NCBI RefSeq assembly: GCF_024464595.1
Contig: NZ_JANHAW010000001.1
Coordinates: forward strand, 885,083 to 949,082
Source: Halobellus litoreus
GTDB lineage: Archaea > Halobacteriota > Halobacteria > Halobacteriales > Haloferacaceae
DNA length: 64,000 nt
Direction of reading: 5' to 3'
Shown: positions 54,921 to 62,346 of the stretch, piece by piece
Layout: each line of letters starts with the position of its first letter
How positions within the stretch are numbered: the stretch's first letter is position 1
Notes under the pieces: generated by a model
What the model was told of the DNA's origin: nothing
Database searches by the model: none
What the model saw: only the letters and a program-made list of their open reading frames with translations
Position numbers and translations under genes: made by a program

Positions 54921-55736
54921 TTACGAGTCGGCCGCGTCGACGACCTCGTAGCTCAGGTTCTGTTCCCGGAGCTTGTCGGTGTGCGCCGAGAGCAGGTCGG
55001 TCGAGGTCAAGAGGAGGATGTCGAGTCCCTTCGTGGCCGCCTCTTGAACGCCGGCGCTGCTGCCGAACCGGATGTCCGGTTCGAGATTCGCCGTGTCGGC
55101 CGCGACGATGGCTTCGACTCCCCCGACGGCGATCAGGTCGTGTTGCTCGGCGAGATCGGAGACTCGCTCCGGATCCACCGCCGAACTGCCGCCGTTTTGG
55201 ACCTGTGGGACCGAGACGATCGTCACGGTCCCCAGCTCGTAGTCGACGACGCCCTCGAAGTTCGTGATTCCGACGTCGGCTCCTGCCTCGGCGTCCGTCA
55301 CCGCAACCGCGGTTGCGTTTCCGGTGTCGCCCGACATCGCCCGGAGGACCCCGTCCCGCATCGTCAGCGAGACCGTCTCGCCCTCCCGGATGTCCGTCGT
55401 CGCGATGGCCGTCTCGATCTCGACCTGGCCGATGACGTCCTCGGAGACGTGTTCGACGAACCCGCGGAGCTCGTCGGTCTGGGAGATCAGCCAGTCGACG
55501 CCCTCCTTCGTCACCTCGTAGCGGCCGCGACCGTGCTTGTTGACGTACCCGTGTCCGACGAGGTCCTGGAGGTAGTCGCTGACCGCCTGGGCGGTGATAC
55601 CGATCGCGTCGGCGATCTCCTGTTGATTCACCGCGGGCTGGCGCTCTGCGATCTGTACCAGAATCTGGTAGCGGGTCGCGTTCCGTTTGCTCTGGAGAAC
55701 GCCGAATTTCTCGGCATCGTCCGCGTTCCTCGCCAT
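54921..55736 (-). CDS. HTH transcription regulator, divergent from the cobalamin operon
   Basis: 271 residues. N-terminal MarR/wHTH domain (about 18-85): NATRYQILVQIAERQPAVNQ, then IADAIGITAQAVSDYLQDLV and a GRGRYEVTKEGVDW wing. The C-terminal 170 residues form a mixed alpha/beta ligand-binding-like domain of a haloarchaeal type (I recall it as DUF7839). Its place, head to head with cbiT, suggests it controls corrin synthesis, perhaps sensing cobalt or cobalamin. The 150-base space holds inverted and direct elements for such control. A role for other genes is not excluded. Confidence 0.83.
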   Translation of the reverse strand: MARNADDAEKFGVLQSKRNATRYQILVQIAERQPAVNQQEIADAIGITAQAVSDYLQDLVGHGYVNKHGRGRYEVTKEGVDWLISQTDELRGFVEHVSEDVIGQVEIETAIATTDIREGETVSLTMRDGVLRAMSGDTGNATAVAVTDAEAGADVGITNFEGVVDYELGTVTIVSVPQVQNGGSSAVDPERVSDLAEQHDLIAVGGVEAIVAADTANLEPDIRFGSSAGVQEAATKGLDILLLTSTDLLSAHTDKLREQNLSYEVVDAADS

Positions 55737-55840
55737 TGACGTATCTCCGACCGCCGAGGCAAAGTAATTTTGCCTTAGTTCGCCCGAAATTGAGCTTCTG
55801 CGCGATTCTACGCCATTGAGAGCAATCTGAATTTTTCTAA

Positions 55841-55877
55841 TACAACCAAAATTGTTTTACGCCCTACGACGGTTGTA
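55841..55877. promoter_or_regulatory. Promoter and inverted repeat before cbiT
   Basis: TACAACC (55841) and GGTTGTA (55871) form a seven-base inverted repeat with 23 bases between. ATTGTTTTAC between them lies about 29 bases before the cbiT ATG and is the TATA-like box, so a protein bound at the arms would enclose the promoter. No cobalamin riboswitch fold is seen; archaea rarely use one. Confidence 0.5.
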
Positions 55878-55884
55878 TTCGTCG

Positions 55885-56568
55885 ATGGCGCACGTCTCGC
55901 TCCCACACGACGCGAAGGCCGGGCCGACGAAGTCCGAAGTGAGAGCCGTCCTTCTCAGTAAACTCGATCTCACACCGACCGACCACTTCGCGGAGGTCGG
56001 TTCGTGTACCGGCGCGGTCACCGTCGAGGCCGCCCGACGCGCCGGTCGAGTCACGGCACTGGAACGGAAGCCCGAACGGGTCGAAACGAGCAGAAAGAAC
56101 CTCGCGGCCAACGAGGTGGGCGGAAGCGTGGAACTGCGAGAGTCCGAAGCGCCGGAGGGGCTCCCGACGGACGCCGACGCGCTGTTCCTCGGCGGCAGCC
56201 GGAACTACGAGGCCGTCCTCGACCACGCGGTCGAGCACCGGATCGACCGCGTGGTGATGAACGTCTCGCGGCTGGAGGTCGCCGGGGCGGCGACGGCGGC
56301 GTTCAGGGAACGGGGCCTCTTAGACGAGGTAGTCCAGTTCCAGGTGAGCCACGGCTACGAACTCGCCGGCGCGACGAGTTTCGACTCCCAGAACCCGGTG
56401 TATATGCTGGTCGGGGGGGCCGGGGAGGTCGCGGCCGACGGTGGGAAGGCGGCGATGGACGACGGGGGGGCGGCGACAGACGGCGGGGAGACGTCGACCG
56501 ACGGCGACGAGCGCGTGCGAGGCACTGAGCGGTCGCCGGGAGACTCCACGGGAGGCGGACGCCGATGA
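55885..56568 (+). CDS. cbiT: Cobalt-precorrin-6B C15-methyltransferase (decarboxylating)
   Basis: 227 residues. LPHDAKAGPTKSEVRAVLLS and FAEVGSCTGAVTVEAARRA (the SAM loop, about 35-53) are CbiT signatures; NPVYMLVGGAG ends the fold near residue 190. It methylates C15 and removes a carboxyl of the corrin ring in the anaerobic route. A 40-residue Gly/Asp/Thr-rich tail is disordered. It is first in the operon; its stop overlaps cbiL by four bases (ATGA). The ATG fits the leaderless promoter. Confidence 0.93.
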   Translation: MAHVSLPHDAKAGPTKSEVRAVLLSKLDLTPTDHFAEVGSCTGAVTVEAARRAGRVTALERKPERVETSRKNLAANEVGGSVELRESEAPEGLPTDADALFLGGSRNYEAVLDHAVEHRIDRVVMNVSRLEVAGAATAAFRERGLLDEVVQFQVSHGYELAGATSFDSQNPVYMLVGGAGEVAADGGKAAMDDGGAATDGGETSTDGDERVRGTERSPGDSTGGGRR

Positions 56569-57428
56569 CGCTCTACGGCGTCGGACTCGGCCCCGGCGAG
56601 GCCGACCTCGTGACCGTGCGCGGCCGCCGCGTTCTCGAAGCGGCGGACGTCGTGTACTCGCCCGGTCGCCTCTCTCGGTCGGTCGCGACCGAGCACGTCC
56701 CCGAGGCGCGGATCGGCGACGTCGACTTCCCGATGACCCGCGACGAGGAGGAACTCCGACGCGCCTGGAAGGCCGCCGCCGCGGAGATCGCACCGCGCGC
56801 CCGCGACGACACCGCGGCGTTCGTCACGCTGGGCGATCCGAACGTCTACTCGACGTTCGGTCACCTGCGGCGGACGCTCGCGGCGTTCCATCCGGACGTC
56901 GACGTCGAGGTCGTCCCGGGAGTGAGCGCCGTCACCGCCTTCACGACCGCCCTCGGGGTCGAGATCGCCTCGGGATCGAGCGTCGCGCTGCACGAGGCCG
57001 CCCGCGGGGCGGCCCCGACCGGTCCGGACCGAATGGTCCTGTTCAAGGTCACCGACGTCCCCGCGACCCACGAGGGACTCGTCGACGCCGGTTACGACGT
57101 CGTCTACGGCCGCAGACTGTATATGGAACAGGGCGAGACCGTCGTGACCGACGACCCCGAAGCCCTGGCCGACCGCGACTACTACACCCTCGCGTACGCG
57201 GAGAAGCGCGGGCTGGATCCGCGGCCGGCGACCGCGGCGTTCGGCGAGGAGTCGGGGACCGATCCCGGCCCCCCGGCGCAGACCGACGGAGGGGTGGAGC
57301 CGACGGCGGAGACCGACGGGGGAATGGGGTCGGCCGCGGAGTCGCTCGCCGCCACCGACCTCGCATCGGTCGAGCGCGCGGAGGGCGAGGCCTGCGGCGA
57401 CACGGTTCGAGAGGGACCGTCGCGATGA
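56565..57428 (+). CDS. cbiL: Cobalt-factor II C20-methyltransferase
   Basis: 287 residues. TLYGVGLGPGEADLVTVRG opens the SAM-dependent tetrapyrrole methylase fold; FVTLGDPNVYSTF and EVVPGVSAVTAFTTALG complete the SAM site. The GVGLGPGDxxxxT pattern and the long middle part match CbiL/CobI. It acts after sirohydrochlorin chelation. The last 55 residues are a Gly/Ala/Asp-rich tail. The stop overlaps cbiF by four bases. Confidence 0.92.
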   Translation: MTLYGVGLGPGEADLVTVRGRRVLEAADVVYSPGRLSRSVATEHVPEARIGDVDFPMTRDEEELRRAWKAAAAEIAPRARDDTAAFVTLGDPNVYSTFGHLRRTLAAFHPDVDVEVVPGVSAVTAFTTALGVEIASGSSVALHEAARGAAPTGPDRMVLFKVTDVPATHEGLVDAGYDVVYGRRLYMEQGETVVTDDPEALADRDYYTLAYAEKRGLDPRPATAAFGEESGTDPGPPAQTDGGVEPTAETDGGMGSAAESLAATDLASVERAEGEACGDTVREGPSR

Positions 57429-58291
57429 CCGACCCGCAGGAGGCCATCGACGCGGAGTCGACCGCGCGAGCGAGCGAACGCGACCCCAGAATCGAGGCGA
57501 AGACCGCCGGTGACGTGCAGGAGGGAATTCCCTTCATCGGGGCGGGCCCGGGCGACCCGGGGCTGCTCACCGTCACCGGAAGGGAACTCGTCGAGTCTTC
57601 GGACCTCGTGGTTCACGCCGGGTCGCTGGTCAACAGCGAACTCTTGACGGAGTACTGCGCGGACGCCGAGCAAGTGTCGAGCATCGGCAAGGACTTAGAG
57701 GAACTCGTGCCGCTGATGCGGGACGCCCACGAGTCGGGGCAGAACGTCGTCCGCCTCCACAGCGGTGATCCCGCGGTCTACGGGGCGGCCGTAGAGCAGA
57801 TGGACGCCCTGGAGCACGAGGGCGTTCCTACGTACATCGTTCCGGGCGTGACCTCCGCGTTCGCGGCCAGCGCGACGCTCCGAACGCAACTCACCCTGAA
57901 CGGGGTGGCGAACCACGTCGCGTTCACGCGTCCGCAGGGGAAGACGCTCGACCCCGAGGACGACCACATCGGCGAGTTCGTCGGGATGGGCGACGTGACG
58001 ACCTGCGTCTACCTCGGGACCCACGCGGTCGACGAGACGATGGATCGGCTCCTCGACGACGGCCACGACCCCGACACGCCGGTGGCCGTCGTCTACCACG
58101 CGTCGTGGCCGGACGAGGAGGTCATCGAGGGCACGATCGGGACGATCGGCGAGCGACTGGCGGTGGCGGGCTACCGCGCCTCCGCGATGGTCGTCATCGG
58201 CGACGCCGCGCGGAAGGCTGGCTACGAGCGCTCCTACCTGTACGGCGACTGGGCGAATCGAGACGAGACCGCGAGCGAGGCCGACGACTGA
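57425..58291 (+). CDS. cbiF: Cobalt-precorrin-4 C11-methyltransferase
   Basis: 288 residues. FIGAGPGDPGLLTVTGRELV, VRLHSGDPAVYGAAVEQMDA, and YIVPGVTSAFAASATL are the methylase motifs; AFTRPQGKT and the YHASWPDEEVIEGTI segment are typical CbiF/CobM. A 38-residue polar N-terminus precedes the fold. It adds a methyl group at C11 in ring contraction. The next gene starts 13 bases on. Confidence 0.93.
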   Translation: MTDPQEAIDAESTARASERDPRIEAKTAGDVQEGIPFIGAGPGDPGLLTVTGRELVESSDLVVHAGSLVNSELLTEYCADAEQVSSIGKDLEELVPLMRDAHESGQNVVRLHSGDPAVYGAAVEQMDALEHEGVPTYIVPGVTSAFAASATLRTQLTLNGVANHVAFTRPQGKTLDPEDDHIGEFVGMGDVTTCVYLGTHAVDETMDRLLDDGHDPDTPVAVVYHASWPDEEVIEGTIGTIGERLAVAGYRASAMVVIGDAARKAGYERSYLYGDWANRDETASEADD

Positions 58292-58304
58292 CGACGACCG
58301 AACT

Positions 58305-59291
58305 ATGAGCACGGACACGAACGACACCGACACGGACGCGGGCGAATCGAGCGGCCACTGTTCCACGCCGGACTCCGATGGGGAGGTGGCCGAGGAGATC
58401 GCGATCATCAGCTTCGAGCGGAAACTCGACGCCGCCGAGGAGATCGCGGCGGGGATCGGCGACGGCTACGAACGCGTCGACATCGTCGAGTACCACGGCG
58501 ACGTCTTCGCGGAGCACTGGGGCGAGTACGACTGCTTCGTCGGGCTGATGGCCTCCGGCATCGCGATGCGCAAGACCGCGCCGCTGCTCGACGACAAGTG
58601 GGACGACCCCGCCATCGTCGTCGTCGACGAGGAACTCACGTGGGCCATCCCGATCACGGGCGGGCACCACGGCGCGAACCAGGTGGCTGACGACCTCTCG
58701 CGGTTGGGCGCGGTGCCCGCGATGACGACCGCGAGCGAGGCCGCGGGCAAACAGGGCGTCGAGAGCAAGGCGAAGGCGCTGGACGCGCACGTGGTCAACG
58801 GCGACTCCACGGTCGCGACGAACCTCGCCGTCCTGAACGACGAACTCGGCCCCGTCGCGCGCCTCGACGGCCCCCGGGCGGTCCTCGTCGACGACGACGT
58901 CACCGTCCTCAAGCGGAACGCCGAAGAGGGAGTCGTCCTCGGGACCGGGACGGTCTCGGGGGTGAAGAAGTCGCAGGTGCTCGACGCCTGGGCGGCCGCC
59001 CTCGACGACCTGGGGTTGGACTTCTCCGACGTCGATTTCGTCGCGACCGGCACCCGAAAAGAGGGTGAAGAAGGCCTCTACGAGGCCGCCCAGGAGATCG
59101 ACTCCGGCGTCGTCCTCTTCGAGAGAGAGACCCTCGAAGCGTTCGAAGGCCCTTCGCCGTCGCGGTCGAAGGAACTCATCGGCTGGCCCGGCATCGCCGA
59201 GGCGTCGGCCATCGCGGGCGGTCGCGAGCACGACCTGGTACTGGAAAAAGAGCGGTTCGACGACGCCGTGACCGTGGCGGTGGGGCGGTAA
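58305..59291 (+). CDS. cbiG: Cobalt-precorrin-5A hydrolase
   Basis: 328 residues. It opens the delta-lactone made in ring contraction and releases acetaldehyde. The N-domain has YDCFVGLMASGIAMRKTAPL; VVVDEELTWAIPITGGHHGANQVAD is the conserved CbiG N-terminal core, followed by a C-domain (about 240-328) with DVDFVATGTRKEGEEGLYEA. The first 28 residues are polar. The next gene starts one base after this stop. Confidence 0.93.
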   Translation: MSTDTNDTDTDAGESSGHCSTPDSDGEVAEEIAIISFERKLDAAEEIAAGIGDGYERVDIVEYHGDVFAEHWGEYDCFVGLMASGIAMRKTAPLLDDKWDDPAIVVVDEELTWAIPITGGHHGANQVADDLSRLGAVPAMTTASEAAGKQGVESKAKALDAHVVNGDSTVATNLAVLNDELGPVARLDGPRAVLVDDDVTVLKRNAEEGVVLGTGTVSGVKKSQVLDAWAAALDDLGLDFSDVDFVATGTRKEGEEGLYEAAQEIDSGVVLFERETLEAFEGPSPSRSKELIGWPGIAEASAIAGGREHDLVLEKERFDDAVTVAVGR

Positions 59292-59292
59292 G

Positions 59293-60258
59293 ATGGCGGA
59301 AACTGACGACGCCGTCGCCGACACGGGTGCGTCGGATTCGGGCGCGGGCACCGACGCCACCGGCGATTCGCCCGGAACGCTGTACGTCGTCGGCATCGGT
59401 CCCGGACTGCCGCACGCGATGACCCAGCGGGCGAAAGACGTCGTCGCGACCGCCGACTGCGTGATCGCCTCGAACCTCTATCAGGAGTTCCTTCGACGTG
59501 ACGGGACGCTCCCGCCGGAGAGCGCCGAGGTGGAAGCGGCCGCGGCGGGCGATGCCGCTCCGGACGGCGGAACGAGTGCTGGAAGCGAGTCCGGGACCGT
59601 CCTCGAACGTCCGAGCGGGACCCGCCAGACGCTCGTCCGCTCGTCGATGGGGCGGCAGGTCGAACTGGCCCGCGAGGCGTTCGAGCGCGTCCGCGCCGGC
59701 GAGGACGTCGCCCACGTCTCCGGCGGCGATCCGAACGTCTACGGCAAGAGCGACCTGCTGTTCACGATGGCGGAGGCCGAGGGGGCCGACGACGTCCCGA
59801 TCGAGGTGGTCCCCGGCGTGACGGCGGCGCTCGGCGGCGCGGCGAACCTCGGCGCGCCGCTGTCGAACGACTTCTGCACCGTCTCGCTGTCGGACAAGTG
59901 GCGCGGCTGGGACGAGATCGAGGAGAAACTCCGCGCCGCGGCGATCAGCGGGTTCGTGATCGTGCTGTACAACTGCTGGCGCGATTACCAGCGCGCCATC
60001 GACGTGGTGCGAGAGGAGCGCACCGACGACGTTCCGGTGGGGATCTTCAACGACGCCGGCCGCGGCGACGCGGGTCGGAACCTCGACGACGAGACGCACA
60101 CGATCACCACCCTCGGCGAGGCGAACGACCACGACGACGAGGTCGGCGGGATGGGGACCTCGATCCTGATCGGCAATCACGAGACGGCGGTCTGGGAGAA
60201 CGAGTACAGAAAGCACCTCGTCACCCCGCGCGGCGGGCGTGACGTCGACGACTTCTGA
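59293..60258 (+). CDS. cbiH: Cobalt-factor III C17-methyltransferase (first CbiH paralogue)
   Basis: 321 residues. LYVVGIGPGLPHAMTQRAKD, VAHVSGGDPNVYGKSDLLF, IEVVPGVTAALGGAANLGAP and VSLSDKWRGWDEIEEKLRAA are the CbiH/CobJ motifs. It drives ring contraction with C17 methylation. A Gly/Ala/Glu-rich insert lies at about 77-115, and the N-terminus has 30 polar residues. It has a close paralogue directly downstream; one may have altered substrate or be a regulator. Confidence 0.9.
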   Translation: MAETDDAVADTGASDSGAGTDATGDSPGTLYVVGIGPGLPHAMTQRAKDVVATADCVIASNLYQEFLRRDGTLPPESAEVEAAAAGDAAPDGGTSAGSESGTVLERPSGTRQTLVRSSMGRQVELAREAFERVRAGEDVAHVSGGDPNVYGKSDLLFTMAEAEGADDVPIEVVPGVTAALGGAANLGAPLSNDFCTVSLSDKWRGWDEIEEKLRAAAISGFVIVLYNCWRDYQRAIDVVREERTDDVPVGIFNDAGRGDAGRNLDDETHTITTLGEANDHDDEVGGMGTSILIGNHETAVWENEYRKHLVTPRGGRDVDDF

Positions 60259-60289
60259 AAACCAGCACTGACGCCACCAACATCTGACA

Positions 60290-61354
60290 ATGAGCACGAA
60301 CGACACCACCGAGACGAGTACAGGCACGGAGACGAGTACGGACGCCGAGAGCGAATGCGGCGCGTCGACCGATTCGAGTGCGGCCGACACCGCGACCGAG
60401 ACCGGCTCCGGATCGAAATGCGGGGCGTCCACCTCGGTCGACGGAAGCGAGTCGGCCTGCGGGGCTTCCGGTTCCGGCTTGACGTCCGGATCCACCTCTC
60501 CGTCCGACTCGAAGTGCGGCGGATCCAAGCACGCGAAGACCGACGAGAAGGTCGAGTCCACCGTCGACGACTTCGAAGCCGACCCCGGACGCCTCGTCGC
60601 TGTCGGCCTGGGCCCCGGGCAGCCGGAAGGGATGACCCAGCGGGCTCGGGGAGCGCTCTTGGAGGCCGAGCACATCGTCGGCTACACCACGTACGTCGAG
60701 CTCTTACCCGACGAGGTCACCGAGTCAGCCGAAGAACTGTACGACACCCCGATGTGCGGCGAGGTCTCCCGGACGGAGGAGGCGATCGACCGGGCGCTCG
60801 CGGGCAACGACGTCGCGATCATCGGAAGCGGCGATCCGAACGTCTACGCGCTGGCCGGCCTGGCGCTGGAGATTCTGGAATCGAAGGGCGCGACCGCGAG
60901 TATGGTCGACTTCGAGGTCGTCCCCGGCGTTCCGGCCGCCCAGTCCTGCGGGGCGCGGCTGGGCGCGCCGCTCGTGAACGACACCGTCAGCATCTCGCTG
61001 TCGGACCACCTGACGTCGATGCCGACCATCGAGTCCCGACTCCACGCCGCCGCGAAGGAGGGGTTCACCATCGCGATCTACAACCCCTGGAGCCGCAAGC
61101 GCCGGGAGAACTTCCGGAAGTGCTGTGAGATCCTCTTGGAGCACCGCGCGGCCGACACGCCCGTCGGGATCGTCCACGGCGCGGGCCGCGACGACGAGGA
61201 AGTCGACATCGTCGAACTCGGGGAGTTAGAAGAACTCGGCGAGACCGACCTCGTCGATATGACGACGACCATCCTCGTCGGCAACGAGGAGACGTACGTC
61301 TGGGACGACCGGATGGTGACCCCCCGCGGCTACGAGTCCAAGTATGACTACTGA
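60290..61354 (+). CDS. cbiH: Second CbiH paralogue with Cys-bearing N-terminal extension
   Basis: 354 residues. The methylase fold begins at about residue 100 (LVAVGLGPGQPEGMTQRARG), with GSGDPNVYALAGLALE, VVPGVPAAQSCGARLGAP and ISLSDHLTSMPTIESRLHAA, as in C17-methyltransferases. The first 95 residues are a Ser/Thr/Gly-rich extension with four spaced motifs ECGAS, KCGAS, ACGAS and KCGGS (C23, C44, C57, C76). These could bind cobalt or an Fe-S cluster, or be redox-active. Some CbiH proteins (CbiH60 of Bacillus megaterium) carry a Fe-S cluster, but in a C-terminal domain. The 3' end overlaps the ferredoxin gene by 11 bases. Confidence 0.9.
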   Translation: MSTNDTTETSTGTETSTDAESECGASTDSSAADTATETGSGSKCGASTSVDGSESACGASGSGLTSGSTSPSDSKCGGSKHAKTDEKVESTVDDFEADPGRLVAVGLGPGQPEGMTQRARGALLEAEHIVGYTTYVELLPDEVTESAEELYDTPMCGEVSRTEEAIDRALAGNDVAIIGSGDPNVYALAGLALEILESKGATASMVDFEVVPGVPAAQSCGARLGAPLVNDTVSISLSDHLTSMPTIESRLHAAAKEGFTIAIYNPWSRKRRENFRKCCEILLEHRAADTPVGIVHGAGRDDEEVDIVELGELEELGETDLVDMTTTILVGNEETYVWDDRMVTPRGYESKYDY

Positions 61355-61637
61355 GTACCGAGTTCGCCTCGACCGAGGCGCTTGCGAGGGCGTCTTCGCC
61401 TGCCTCGTCCGCGACGATCGGTTCGTCGAGGCCGCCGACGGGTTGGCGACCATCGAGGCGTCGGAGGGGCTGGCGGCGGCCGATGGCGGCAGTCGGTCCG
61501 GCGGCGACTGCGGGCCCAACGAGCACGACGAACTCGTCGTCCCGTTCGCCGACGACCGCGTAGAGGCCGCGAAACAGGCCGCCCGCGCCTGTCCCGTCGA
61601 CGCAATCGAGGTACTGACGGAGGGTGATGATGAGTGA
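61344..61637 (+). CDS. Small ferredoxin of the cobalamin operon
   Basis: 97 residues with the single-cluster ferredoxin pattern: RGACEGVFACLVRDDRFVEA at the start (C14, C20) and AARACPVDAIEVL at the end (C83, then P). A further Cys (C56) lies in a polar insert. The spacing suggests a 3Fe-4S or 4Fe-4S cluster with one ligand exchanged. It probably feeds electrons to CbiX, the CbiH pair or cobalt reduction. It overlaps both neighbours, so it is firmly in the operon. Confidence 0.86.
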   Translation: MTTEYRVRLDRGACEGVFACLVRDDRFVEAADGLATIEASEGLAAADGGSRSGGDCGPNEHDELVVPFADDRVEAAKQAARACPVDAIEVLTEGDDE

Positions 61638-62346
61638 CGCGAGTCGGACGTCGGTCACGCCCGAACCGGTCGAGGACCTGCTTTCGGCGACGCCGGCGAC
61701 GGCGTACTTCTGGGGGCGCGTCGCCGGCGACGGCGAACTGACGCGCGACTGCGTGACCGTCCGCGCGGCAGACGAGACGGCGGCCGACGCGCTGGCTGCG
61801 GTCGCCGGGACCGCCCGGGTCGATCACGACCACCGGGTCGCAGCCCGCGAGTCGGCGCACGACGCCTCGATCGTTCGCTTCGACGACGAGTACGAGTTAC
61901 AGGTGTTCGGCGCGCCGGCCGATCGCGCCGCCGCGGCCCTGGGCCTGCCGATCGACGGCCAGCCGGGCGGGTACCGCTTCGACGCGTTCGCCGAGTACCG
62001 CGCGCAGTTCCTCCGGGGGATCCTCGAAGCCTGCGGCACCGTCTGCTTCCGGGAGTCGTCGGGATCGGTCGGCGTGTCGTTCGTCCACGAGGACGAGGCG
62101 TTGCTCAGAACCGTTCGCTCGCTGCTCGACGCCGCAGCGCCCCACGTCCCGACTGACGATCTCTCGGAGACGTCCTCGGGCGGCTACTGGTTCGGCCTGG
62201 CCGACGACGCGGACACGGCGGCGTTCGCGCGGTGGACGTACGCCGGAAGCGACGACTCCGGGTTGTACTCGACCGCGCGGCGTGGGAAACTCCGCCGAAG
62301 CGTCGAGCGGGCTACGGGGAGCGAGGTGGGCGAGCTCTCAAGATGA
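61627..62346 (+). CDS. LAGLIDADG-like protein of the cobalamin operon, function unknown
   Basis: 239 residues (ATG at 61630 is equally possible). Two segments match the LAGLIDADG pattern: FWGRVAGDGELT at about 28-39 and FLRGILEACGTVCF at about 128-141, roughly 100 residues apart, the spacing of a two-motif single-chain fold like homing endonucleases or WhiA. In the first the Asp is kept; in the second ADG has become ACG, so DNA cleavage is unlikely. I recall haloarchaeal homologues labelled just 'cobalamin biosynthesis protein'. It could be a regulator or a corrinoid-binding protein. It overlaps the ferredoxin by 11 bases and cbiX by four. Confidence 0.8.
   Translation: MMSDASRTSVTPEPVEDLLSATPATAYFWGRVAGDGELTRDCVTVRAADETAADALAAVAGTARVDHDHRVAARESAHDASIVRFDDEYELQVFGAPADRAAAALGLPIDGQPGGYRFDAFAEYRAQFLRGILEACGTVCFRESSGSVGVSFVHEDEALLRTVRSLLDAAAPHVPTDDLSETSSGGYWFGLADDADTAAFARWTYAGSDDSGLYSTARRGKLRRSVERATGSEVGELSR

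Noticed and set aside
55737-55884. Cobalamin riboswitch before cbiT
   Set aside because: The promoter is leaderless and no B12-box-like sequence is seen.
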